Shown: piece after piece, positions 11,001-22,300 of the stretch
How positions within the stretch are numbered: position 1 is the first letter of the stretch
Layout of the letters: every line of letters begins with the position of its first letter
From: Rhynchonema sp. JSB1_4
Taxonomy: Eukaryota; Nematoda; Chromadorea; Monhysterida; Xyalidae
Direction of reading: 5' to 3'
NCBI GenBank assembly: GCA_030248065.1
Contig: JASAMV010000620.1
Coordinates: 1-64,000 of the forward strand
Length of the DNA: 64,000 bases
The notes under the pieces: generated by a model
Seen by the model: the letters and a program-made list of their open reading frames with translations, nothing else
Databases searched by the model: none
What the model was told of the DNA's origin: nothing
Position numbers and translations under genes: made by a program

Positions 11001-13815
11001 CGTAACGGTCGTGACCGAACACCTGCATAAATTGGCTGATTGTAAAATGGTTGGCGACACGCTCGACTACCTGTATCAACTTTGCATGTGCGCTACAAAA
11101 TTTATTTTTAATTGAATTTTGTTATGGAACGTTTCACAGCGTGTCAAAAAATGGTGTTCGAACGCCACAACGCAAAATGCGATCAGTGAAAAATTACGTG
11201 CATTTTAGAAATATGTAGTGCGAGTGAAAAAGACAGCATCCTCACCCAGCTCCAGTTTAATCTCATATCAGTCAAGGATGAAGCAAGTCAAATGTAATAT
11301 ATAATGCCAGCCTCACTCCGGTGACTTATCGAGAACCCGAGGCCAATGAATGTATAGCAAACAAGCCATGAATCTGCGCACCTTTATGTCCCCGATTTCA
11401 TATCCGTGTGCGGATCTCAGAACAGCGCGTCGTCCATCCTCGATGTGTTTGATAATCACCTGAAACATTCTATTTGACGTTGATCTATAAAACAGACCAA
11501 ACGTAAACACCAATAGCCCAAAACAAGCGCACATGACTCGGTCCGACGAAAGTCGTCTCGAACTTTTTCTTCAGCATCGATCGTTTCAGACTGCAGTCGA
11601 ATAGTTCCACTGAGCCGCACAACGTGCCCTGGAATAGGTATCGATCACAAGATATCTTAATGGCCATTGAGGCACTAACCCATTACTGTTGACTGGTGAT
11701 CCAAACCAACGTGCTGCCCCCAATACACTCACACAAGCCACTTTCGATCCATCCGCCTTCCAGGCCAGCGTGTTGATTGTGTACAAATGTTTGATTTCTT
11801 TCAACACGCTCTCGTCCCACGCGCCCCTTCTGATGTTCCAATTGAACAATCGAAGTCGATCGAAACTGCCCAGCACGAATGCCTGTCCGGATGGGCTGAC
11901 AACGGCAACGTTGTATGATGTTTCGTCGTCTTCCTGCAGAAGAAAGAAGATGGAATCACCAGTGACACTTTGTTCTATCATGAAACATCAATCTCTGTAG
12001 CTCTTGGATACGGCAGGGGTATACTTTTCTGGTATCGATAGGGACTCTTAATTGATTTTCGCTGTAGTTTCCCTCCAGTTGAAGTACCCGGTTTCCCAGA
12101 GTCCGCACCTTGGACATTTTTGGTTCTGCCTAGGCCCATGCCGAATGCACTTTCGAAAGCGTGCGCAGTACAAACCTTTGAGTAATCGAATTGTTGCAAC
12201 AGCCGCCCATCGTGTGTGTTGTAGGACATGACACGTTTGTCACAACCAGCTGCGATAATGGACTGCTCACACCAACCCAGTGCGTAGGGGGGACACGAAT
12301 GTTGGCAGATTCGTTGCTGCAGCAAGAACACACCAGTTGTATCATCACTGTCATGCACTCTCCGATGGGCATCATTAACAACGGAATATTAAGTCGAACG
12401 CAAAACCCAACGCTGCTTCGAGATACACTGCTATGTACAATTTGGACAATATAATGACACCTGAGTTGTCGAGACCGAAAGTTGCCTGATTGTCAAGGGA
12501 GATGCTTGTTTACCTGTGAGCCAGTGTCAAACGTGTAGCACACTATCGAACCATCTGCGTGACCGGACACGAACTGGCGACGGTCGGGACTGAAATCGTA
12601 CACTATGCGATTTGACCTTGGAAGTCCAGGCAAGAGCTGCCAAGGGTTAGGTTTAAGAACGTTGTTGCTAGAACTGAAACTTTTGGACATGAGTTAGGTT
12701 TCGGGCGAAGAAGAGAAACCATAATGGTTGCTATGTAAAGACCGGTGCCCGCCCAACTCAACATGTTTCTGTGACCCGGTGCTATAACCAAACAACCGTC
12801 ACAAAGCGGGACGAACCTGGCACTGAGCGATATGACAAAGACGCCAGTTGAGTAAAGCGTTGACGACTTGTTCGTTTTCACATGACACAATCGCACTTTT
12901 CCGTCTAAGGTGCCTAAAACGACGCCAATATCGCCCGGCCAGATGACACACGTGACCGGACTCGGCTGTTGGAACTTGTTACAGATCACTTTCTTCTCGC
13001 CCCTGAAACATCAGATTGATGACAAGCGTGAGGCTCTGGTAAGGCCTGCTGGGTTTGTCGGGCAAACCCGGTTTTTGTGATTTCACGAATTTCGACCAGA
13101 GAAAAAGTTTGTGGGCATTCAGCAGCTGCAATGGAAGTTCAAAACTTGTGGGATCAAAGTGTCGATGCATTATGCAAAAACATCAACTGACCACTGTACA
13201 CGTACAGTCCAACACCCGATCACTGAGTTATTGAATTTTAAATTAACGACAACAGACATGTACCACGGTTCATGTCATGAAGCACAAAGATAACGCTTTA
13301 TGCAACATCTAACCATCCATCTCCGATCTTATAGACGAACAAAATGCAATCGGTCTGCCCGACGGCCAGTTTGGTGGAGTCCGGCGAAAACGCCATGCCC
13401 TTGACGATGTAGCTTTTCTTGCCCCACTGAAATTCGTAAAAACGTCAGTTGTACCGTGCACGTGCATGTCATGTGAGGGCAAAACCAAAAGGCCAAGCGT
13501 CAGCACCGGACCCGCAGATTATACATAAATGTACTGAAATGTGGTAACTGTGCTTGTGCGGTTGTGCAAAGCCTATCAAATCGGCGACCAAGTGCCCGTT
13601 CTGTTTGCCCCACAAACAACAGGTTATCCAACCTTGGCGTCGATAGGTTTCGTCGAGAATTTATCCCTTCGTTCGCATTGTTCGTCGTACAGCGAAATCA
13701 CGCGATCCGCAGCGCACACGGCCAGTTTCGCGCTGTTCGGTGACCAGGCCAAGGCTGCGATCTTGGCCGCACCGTCCTGCGCCGGCACCAGGTTGCGATA
13801 GTAGCGCAATTGCAT
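8038..13815 (-). CDS. IFT172: Intraflagellar transport protein IFT172, N-terminal half only
   Basis: Peripheral IFT-B subunit moving cargo in cilia. Twenty minus-strand exons join in frame and follow human IFT172 collinearly: 13633-13815, 13314-13426, 12817-13002, 12514-12616, 12176-12316, 11733-11933, 11533-11628, 11382-11459, 10888-11022, 10366-10555, 10241-10305, 10045-10158, 9871-9972, 9701-9769, 9368-9543, 9103-9187, 8936-9028, 8789-8866, 8631-8711 and 8344-8511. Matching landmarks include [64 protein letters not shown] and [13 protein letters not shown]. The product covers the WD40 beta-propellers and the first TPR-like repeats, about 819 residues of a family length near 1750. After [10 protein letters not shown] a good donor (CAGGTTCGT) is followed by no recognisable next exon; the frame instead stays open to a stop at 8038. 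Either the gene is truncated or the rest lies beyond a very long intron spanning the neighbouring genes. Two introns use GC donors (10235-10240 and 9695-9700). Confidence 0.92.
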
Positions 13816-16800
13816 TTATATGCTTTCTCAAGCTGTTTTCTGAAAATAGTGCAAAATTTCGAGAAAAACAACAACTGCAGTACAAAAGGGTGAAACAAAA
13901 AAAGGCGCAAGTACTCGTTTCTGCATTTCAGGTACGTGTTTCCATGGTAACCTGCATGACGCATTTACACTGGCACTGGTTCCAGCCACATTCATGTGCA
14001 TAAACATCAACCAGCTGTGCGACAGCATGCAGAATACAAGTGGTACATAATTACTCATTTGACTAGATATCGGGCTTACTTTAATGTGGGTGACGCAAGT
14101 CGTATCACATGCCAGAAACGCAGACGCGATGCTAATGCATATGCAGTATGCATGCATTTATGTGAATTCTATCTCCCGATGAAAATCATTCATGAATCAT
14201 GGGGCATCACCATGCACGTCGAGGTTGGCCCGGCCCGGAAAAAGCTATGTTGAATTGAAAAGAAATTTTTCTTCGTATTCGTACGACACTACGACGGTAA
14301 CAGATCAGATCAGATCAGATCAGGAAATCGATGACGACCTCGGGCCGGGCCGGGCCGCGGTTTTGGGCTTTGGTTCGGGCCGGGCCGAGATTTGGAGGGT
14401 CCTGCCCGGCCCGACGCTTCTGAAGTGACTTATTTTACTGAAAAAGTACTAGGGATTTTTTGTCAAAAATACTAAAAATTTCCGACGGATTCGGCAAGTA
14501 AGTAATCAGTATTTTCATATCTGACGACTTTTTTCATGGAAAACAATGAATTTTCAACCAAAAGAATAGAGTCAAAAAATCGCAAAAATTATGACTAAAA
14601 ATGGGTTAAAATCTGAGCCAAAAATTCGGACCGGGCCGGAGATTCGGACCTCGGCCAAACCCGGCCCGCCGGTTGCGACCTCTGGAGGTGTGGTTGTGGT
14701 TCCTTGGGGAGGGCAGTGTTGGAGGTGGGGGGGGGGTTTGGGGGGTAGCCCCCCCAGTACAGTAGGTATCCGGTATCCCCCCTCGCCTGGTACAGTAGGT
14801 ATCCCCCCGATGTCTGGCATGGTACAGTAGGTATCCCCCCTATTTTCACCCCGGTACAGTAGGTATCCCCCCGATTTTGCCCCAAAAGTGTCAATTTTTG
14901 ACCAAAATTAGTGTAAAATCAGTGGTTTTTGCCTCGAATTACTCAAAATTCGCGCGCTACGCGCGCAACTACTACGTTTTCACACGATTCCACACATAAT
15001 AAAAACATTAAAAATTTTCACCCCGAAACCTAACCCCCCAACCCCCCCCAAACCCCCCCCCCCCCTAGGTACATAACCCCCCAGGCCATCGACTTTGGTA
15101 CAGTAGGTATCCCCCTCTCCGAGCGCGGTACAGTAGGTATCCCCCCTCCAGAGTACCTCCAACACTGGGGGACGGGGGTCCCCCTAAGATACACTAACCG
15201 CCGCGACCAAGGTACACTAGTACACTAACCGCCGCGCCAAGCAGGGTTCCGTAAAAACCTAAATACAGCCCCCCCCCGGGGACCCGGACTAGAGCCCCAC
15301 CCCCCCCGTAATACAGCCCCCAAAAAAGGGGTCAGTGAATTAATAGAGCCCCCCCCCCCCGGAATAGAGCCCCCCGTCAACACTGTTTGATTTCATCTGT
15401 CTATCGTCAACACTTTTGGGCTAATCTATCTATCGTCAACAAATTCTGTGAACAATCTATCTATCGTCAACAATCGACCCCAAAAATGACATTTTGGACT
15501 CAAAGCGCCACGCGCGAATTTAGTACATCTAAGTACATTTTCATTAATATTTACACATTATTACCCACATAGTACACTATACTATACCTTGATTTTTGGC
15601 GACCCCCCAACAAGTTTGGTTCGACCCCCCAGATTTCGGACTTGGGTCATCTATCTATCGTCAACACATTTTGGGGTCCCAATCTATCTATCGTCAACAA
15701 CACCCTGGCCAAGTACTACACTGCCTCCATGGTACGCCTGCCGCCCTGCCCCACTGTTCCCCCTCCGGGTACGTCTGCTCCCCCAATTTTTACCTAAAAT
15801 AGGCAAATTTTGGCCTAAAATAGGCATTTTTAGGCATAAAATGAGTGATTTTTAGGTCAATGTCGTCAAAAAATCGCCAAAATACCTTTTTTATTGAGAT
15901 TTTTTCCTAAAAGGGGAAAAAATGAGCCAAATTTTCGACCTCAAAAAATGACTTTTCTCCAAATTTGGGTCCTCCCCCCTTCCGGATCCCTCCCCCCTTC
16001 CCCCCCAGGTGGGTACGTCTATACTTGCGGGCCGGAAAAAAAACCGTTTTTTTTCCGGAAAAAAAACCGAAAAAAAAACCGTTTTTTTTCCGAGGCCCGG
16101 AAAAATACGTTTTTATTTTTCCGGAAAATTTTCCAAGTGGCAACTTTTGGAAAAAAAACGGTTTTTTTTCCAAAAATTTCCGAAATATTTTCAAGGGTTA
16201 CGAAAGGATGTTGTCAAAACTAATGTAAATCGGTGCTAAACAGTTCAAAAATGAGCACTTTTTAATCTCCAAGTGCATTTTTAGCATGTTTCAGGCCAAT
16301 TCCCGACAAAATTTTCTCCAAAATAGGCGTTTTTGGACCATGGGTATCCTTAAGTACTGGAAAAATATTTGGAAAAAAAACGGTTTTTTTTCCGGAAAAA
16401 AAACGGTTTTTTTTCCAAAAATATATTTTGCGGAAAAATACGCAAGTATAGGTACGTCTGTTCCCCCTCCGAAAAAAAGGGGGGTACCGCCTGTTCCCCC
16501 TCCGGACCAGGAACTACACTGCATCTAAGTACATTTTCATTAATATTTGCACGTTACTACCTACTTAGTACACTATACTATACCTTGATTTTGGCGACCC
16601 CCCCGCACCATCTATCTATCGTCCGTCAACAAGTTTCGGTCGACCCCAATGGTGTAGCAGGGGGGGTCCCCCCTAGGTGTAGGTACAGTAGGTAGGTAGG
16701 TTGACGCTCCATCCTGGTACAGTAGGTAGGTCGCCGCCCGGCGGCTGGTACAGTAAGTTGCAGTGTAGTTCCTGGTCCGGCGCGGCGGTTAGTGTACATA

Positions 16801-19383
16801 CCCCTTTTTTCCGTGCGGCGGTTAGTGTACCTACCTGGGGGGAAGGGGGGGGGAAGACCCAAATTCAGGAAAAAGTCACTTTTTGAGGTAGAAAATTTGA
16901 CAGATTTTTGGCCCTTTTTGGAAAAAATTCTCCATAAAAAGGGTATTTTGGCGACTTTTGACAACATCGACCAAAAAATCACCCATTTTAGGCCTATAAA
17001 TGCCCATTTCATGCCTAAAATTGCCTATTTTAGGCAAAAATTGAGGCGCTGGCGCGGCGGTTAGTGTACTAGTGTACCTTGGTCGCGGCGGTTAGTGTAC
17101 CTTAGGGGGGCCCCCTCCCCCCAGGAACTACACTGGTAAGTTGCTATTTTTGGCTCAAAGTGGTATAAAATCGGTATTTTTCACCCAAATGGGCGAAAAA
17201 TCGCGCGCTACGCGCGAAATTAGCGTTTTGGAGACATTTTCATCAAAATGTCGACCCCCCCAGATTTCGGACTTGGGTCATCTATCTATCGTCAACACAT
17301 TTCGCGTCCAAAATCTATCTATCGTCAACACCCTGTGACCAAGTACTACACTGGCGCCAGCTACCACTAACCGCCTCAATTTTGTCTATAGGCCTAAAAT
17401 GGGTGATTTTTAGGTCGATGTTGTCAAAAGTCGCCAAAATACCCTTGTAATGGAGAATTTTTTCCAAAAAGGGCAAAAAATCGGTCAAATTTTCGACCTC
17501 AAAAAGTGGCTTTTCCTGAATTTGGGTCTTCTCCAATGGTGTGGCTGGGGGGGGGGGGGGGGGGTCCCCCCAATAAGGTACAGTAGGTAGGTTGCCGCCC
17601 CTCGCCTGGTACAGTAGGTAGGTTGCCGCCCATCCCCTGGTACAGTAGGTAGGTTGCCGCCCCACCTAACTTTTCACCCAAAACATTCATTTTTGGCTTA
17701 AAATTGCATAAAATTAGCATATTTGTCTGTAAATAGGCGAAAAATCGCGCGCTGCGCGCGAAATTAGTGTTTTAGGCCACATTTTCTTCAGTATTTAGAC
17801 ATAAAAAATTTCGGTTTCCAGATGTCCCCCCCCAAGTGGTACGACCCCCCCCCCCCGAGCTCGGCTGGTACAGTAGGTAGGTTGCCGCCCCGCATTTTGG
17901 GTGGTACAGTAGGTTGCCGCCCCGCCTGGGTAGCTACACCACTGGTCTTCTCCCTTTCCCCCCAGTGTAGTGGCAGGCCGATGTGTGGGAGGTAAGTATG
18001 ATGCGGGGTGGGACCGGAAGCGTGAGAGGTATGATTTTGGTCACCCAAAAAGGCGAAAAACACCGCTTTTGTGATACAATTTTGGCCAAAACTGAGGTAA
18101 AAATAGTACTTTTTCCTATTTCTCGTCGAAAATCGCCTAAAAATAGGTATTATGGGTGGGTCGCGCGATTTTTGGGAAAATAAGGTGGAAAAACACCGAT
18201 TTTTGCCTTAAAAAGGTATAAAATTGTTTGTGAGAGGTATGATTTGAAGTTGTGAGAGGTAAGTACTCAACCCCCCTCGGGTTTTGTGGTAGGTAAGTAC
18301 TGAGAGGGGGTAACCGGTAACCCCCAGGAACTACACCTCCAGAGGTCGCAATCGGGCCGGGTTTGGCCGGCCTGGCCCGAACCCCCAAATCTCCGGCCCG
18401 GCCCGAATTTTTGGCTCTGATTTTAACCCAATTTTTGTCATAATTTTTGCGATTTTTTTGAACCTATTTGTTTGGTTTGAAAACAATGGTGTAATAGGGG
18501 GGGTGGTGGTCCCCCCTAGGTACAGTAGGCAGGTAGGTTAACGCTCCATCCTGGTACAGTAGGTAGGTCGCCGCCCGGCGGCTAGTACAGTCAGTTGTTA
18601 TTTTTGGCTCAAAATGGTATAAAATCTGTACTTTTCACTCCAAATAGGCGAAAAATCGCGCGCTACGCGCGAAATTAGCGTTTTAGAGTACATTTTCATC
18701 AAAATTTCGACCTAAAAAATTTTGTCCCCCCCCCTAGCCCTTTCTGGTACAGTAGGTAGGTTGCCGCCCCACATTTTTGATGGTACAGTAGGTTGCCTCC
18801 CCGCCTGGGTAGCTACACCACTGGTGGCAGGCACCCCCTCTCTGAGCCCGGTGCGGTGGGCGTCTCCTTCCCAGTACCTCCAACACTGCCTAAAAATGCC
18901 TCTATTTTACGCAAAAATTGGTGGCGATAGTGTAGCCGGAGGGGGAGTGGGAGATAGGGCAAATTTAGTTACAATTTTGAAATTTTAGGTGCGCGTTGCA
19001 CCTAAACGGTGTCTAAAAAGCTATGCATGTGACGCTTGACGCTTGAGCAATAAACAAGCCAAAAACGGTATGCTGTAATAGGTGCGTTGTGTTTTTGCCT
19101 TCGAAATTCCTAAAGTACTTGTAATTTATTTGAAAAAAACAGCAGTCAGGTCACTATAATCTGCGCTTCCTTACAGCTTTGCTCTCAACCGTCGATAATC
19201 TGGTTTCGCAGCGGGATAAATTACGTTGTGGCAACCGACAAGGACGATAGGACAGTATTTTAGTTCACCGTCTCAACCTGTGACTCGTTAATAATTGTGC
19301 GCCCGCCATCTCCATCCCAACATCAATACCATTGCTGCAGCACGACCAGACCAGCAATTGTGTTGCCCTGTTTAACATTCACG
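13816..19383. repeat. Repeat mosaic between two divergent genes
   Basis: No gene is seen in this 5.5 kb between the IFT172 and PITP starts. It is built from intermingled short families: ACAGTAGGTAGGTTGCCGCC or ACAGTAGGTATCCCCC (14760-14870, 15098-15145, 16680-16760, 17578-17660, 17867-17925, 18520-18600, 18748-18800); CTATCTATCGTCAACA (15392-15475, 15648-15705, 17278-17330); CGGCGGTTAGTGTAC (16788-17100); A-run/T-run palindromes around CCGG or CGG (16036-16180, 16370-16420); and CGCGCGCTACGCGCG palindromes (14951, 17202, 17745, 18655). GGGCCGGGCC runs occur at 14340-14420, and GATCA tandem units at 14300-14325. Near 15250-15380 there is a partial copy of the TACCGTAAAAACC element found at 24.7 kb. 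The stretch 13.9-14.2 kb looks like unique spacer, probably including the IFT172 promoter. Confidence 0.75.
17963..18315 (+). repeat. Direct copy of the 1924-2291 segment
   Basis: It starts CAGTGTAGTGGCAGGCC and ends in GGTAAGTACT followed by a G run, with the same order of sub-blocks as the 1.9-kb copy and only scattered differences by eye. It shows that the GC/AT-rich mosaic is made of mobile or amplified units rather than local decay. Confidence 0.8.
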
Positions 19384-22300
19384 ATGATCATACGGGAATA
19401 GTAAGTGAATTTTTATTGGTTGCCTTAAATCTAGCCGCAAAGTAACTCAGCGTGGTTTTGTTGTGGTCAAAGGTCGGTCGTTATTATTTTCGACAGTACG
19501 GCAAAGAAGTTCTCTTTTACGTTCGGTGGTGTGCGGTTTTTCTGAAGATCAATTTTTTCGGACAACCGGTGATTTTTTTCCCATTTTATTCTGTTCAGTT
19601 TTCCTACCATTAAACAGTTCGGGTATTTCATCCATAAGTGCGACGACGATCGCAATAAAATGAATGTAGTGTGTGAAGTCAACGACACAGAATTCCATCG
19701 ATGCACATTTTCCATCCAATCAATCTAATCGATTATCCAATTTTGCAGTCGAATCATCCTGCCGATGACGGTGGAGGAGTATCAAGTTGGTCAATTGTGG
19801 TCGGTGGCTGAGGCGAGTCGACAAGAGACCGGCGGCGGGGAAGGCGTCGAAGTCTTACGGTTGGTTCGCCTTCGCGGTGATGACGGCTTTGTCCTGTGTG
19901 TGGTAAACATCACCAACCACCGCCATCTACTGCCCTCGGTGTTGGGGTTTGTTCAGATGCTTGATCAAGTGAACACACTGATGGCTGTGGGTAGAATGCT
20001 TGACTGACAAGAAATTGCCAGTCTGGCTGTTTGATGTCTGATACGCTCGCATTGCCTGATCTTGATGTGTTTTCCGATGAATTTACGACCTTAGAATTTT
20101 TTCGTTGCGTCGACATGATCAATGAGCATCGGGCAATGTCGGGTGTCGGCTTTTGTCATACTCTCGCATCCTTTTGAAACCCTCGAATTTCCTGCTAGAT
20201 GTCGGGCGTTTGGCATTCAAAAACGCGTTTGTGTCAGCTACCCCACCGATCCCTTACTAATGATAATCAAGGGCATTATCTATCCTATATAAAGGCTGAT
20301 GTTTATAATAATGTGCATCAACGTGCACTCTATAATTTTTCAGCAACGAGCCCTACACCGACAAACCATTGCTCAATGGCAAGTACACGTCCGGCCAGTA
20401 CACCCACAAAATATACCATTTGGCTTCGTGAGTTCGCCCGATGTTTACTTTTTTTCAAAAAAACCCAACGTTTTGCAAAGTATGGGCCCGATTCTGCAGA
20501 AAATTGTTGCTGAAGACAGTTATTTGTTGCCTTTGAAGATATGTAATCGAGAGGTTTTCACTTTCTTGGTTGTGACGTCCTGTGGCATGGCTGTACCTGT
20601 ACCATTTTAAGCTGTGGTGCCTAGTGATGCATTTGTCAAACCCTTCGATGGGGACGCGTACCTGGACCCACTTGATATTCATTCATTCATTTCCATAGCT
20701 GCATTGGTGCAAAATGCAAAGTAGCGTGGTCAATATCTTTAGCTCGGGGCTTGCATATCGCTCGCGCACGTATGCTATCTGTGGTGTTTTTTTGGGGTGG
20801 CTTGTGGTATGCCAAAGAATGCTGTTGTTTTTCCATCCTCGGAGAAGTCATAAATCTTACGTGGCTTTACAATGCGGAAGCGGATGGGTTTTTTGCAGCA
20901 TTTTGGTATCGGCTCAAATAGTGTGTGCTGGTACTGGACGTATACAGTATCATGGGCGGCATTTCCGCTTGGTAATTTATCCAAGCCCGTGTTCGCTTTC
21001 CGTAATCCTGTTCTTGAACCAGAGATAGCTCTTGCAGTGAGTTGTTGGTTATGCGGAGCGGATACATAGGGGGATCATCCACCGTAAGTGCTGCAGTTCC
21101 AAGACAAGAACGTCTCTTTCTGGCTTATCTGCGCGCGTGTGCATGTACTTTTTGTATTTATGAACCTTGAGCCCGCATGATGTGTGCAGCTCCAGGTGCG
21201 GGTCGACCAGACCAACCAGCCAAGCCGTGTGGTTCTATTTATTGGCTGCTGCACGTTGCACATGTGCCCCTTGTTCTGTGCATGACAGCACTACCCAGCC
21301 GGCAGCAGCAAGCAGCATTTCACTAAGCTGCTGCCAGCTTGCAGTTCCAAGTTTTATAACTCACGACACGACACAAAAACAGAGGGCACACACAAGCATG
21401 CATGCACTTGAAGCGACAGCAGGCTTCACGTTGGGCCGTTGGAGGAAGGGCTGCCATTTTGAGCTAACAGCTGCATTTTGCGGTTTACGCAATCGTTCTT
21501 TGGTTTTTCTACTGCAACTGGGAAACCTCAATGAGCGTAATACCAGATAAGCAATCGGAGTTTAGATCGAGGAACAGGGCAGGGCGGTGCGAGGAATGTA
21601 GTGCATGTGTGTGAGGCGGGGTGGACCAATCGCATTCATTCATTCAAGGCAATGCAATGCTATATGTATTGAGTTGGGCATTTTCCATGTATCCGGGGGT
21701 TGACCAGTCACAACATTCCTGGCGTGATCCTTGAGACGGTGGGGCAGGGCCGGTAATATCATTTTGGAAAGTTGGCGCACGGAATAGCTCGCTCTCTCTC
21801 TTTCTGGCAAAAATAATAATCGTAAAACACTCGGGACAAAATATATGTACCGTGCTTACAAAGTTAGCTGGATTAGGCCGTGTCCCTGTCTGATTTTAGT
21901 AGTTTCTTTGGTGGGTCATGCATGCTCGGGCACGTTTCTGATTAGGTTTACGAACGCAGGTGTTAGTTCGTGTGTTAATGGTGTGCAAATCGAATAATCG
22001 CAATCGCTCGATGTGTAACGTATCTTACTTTAGAAAAACCGTATCTGGCTCGGTTTTACGCGCATTTTCTATGTTTTTCTGTGTCTTTGTGAGACAGAAC
22101 CGGTTTAGAACATAAACAGAGAGTGAGACAAACGTTCACCGTTCACTCGCTTCCAGCTGGGTCACAAATTCATCCATAGTCAAACCTCTACGTAATGAAC
22201 AAGCGGGACCCGACTGTTTTGTTCACCATCCAGAATATTCACAATGTTGAGCACCGCTTGGGAGCATTACCTCAATTTGGGGACTGATCATGATTTGTTC

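Noticed and set aside
15392..17330. Repeated CTATCTATCGTCAACA units considered as a CRISPR or satellite
   Set aside because: Spacing is irregular and the units are mixed with other repeat families, so only a dispersed short repeat is supported.
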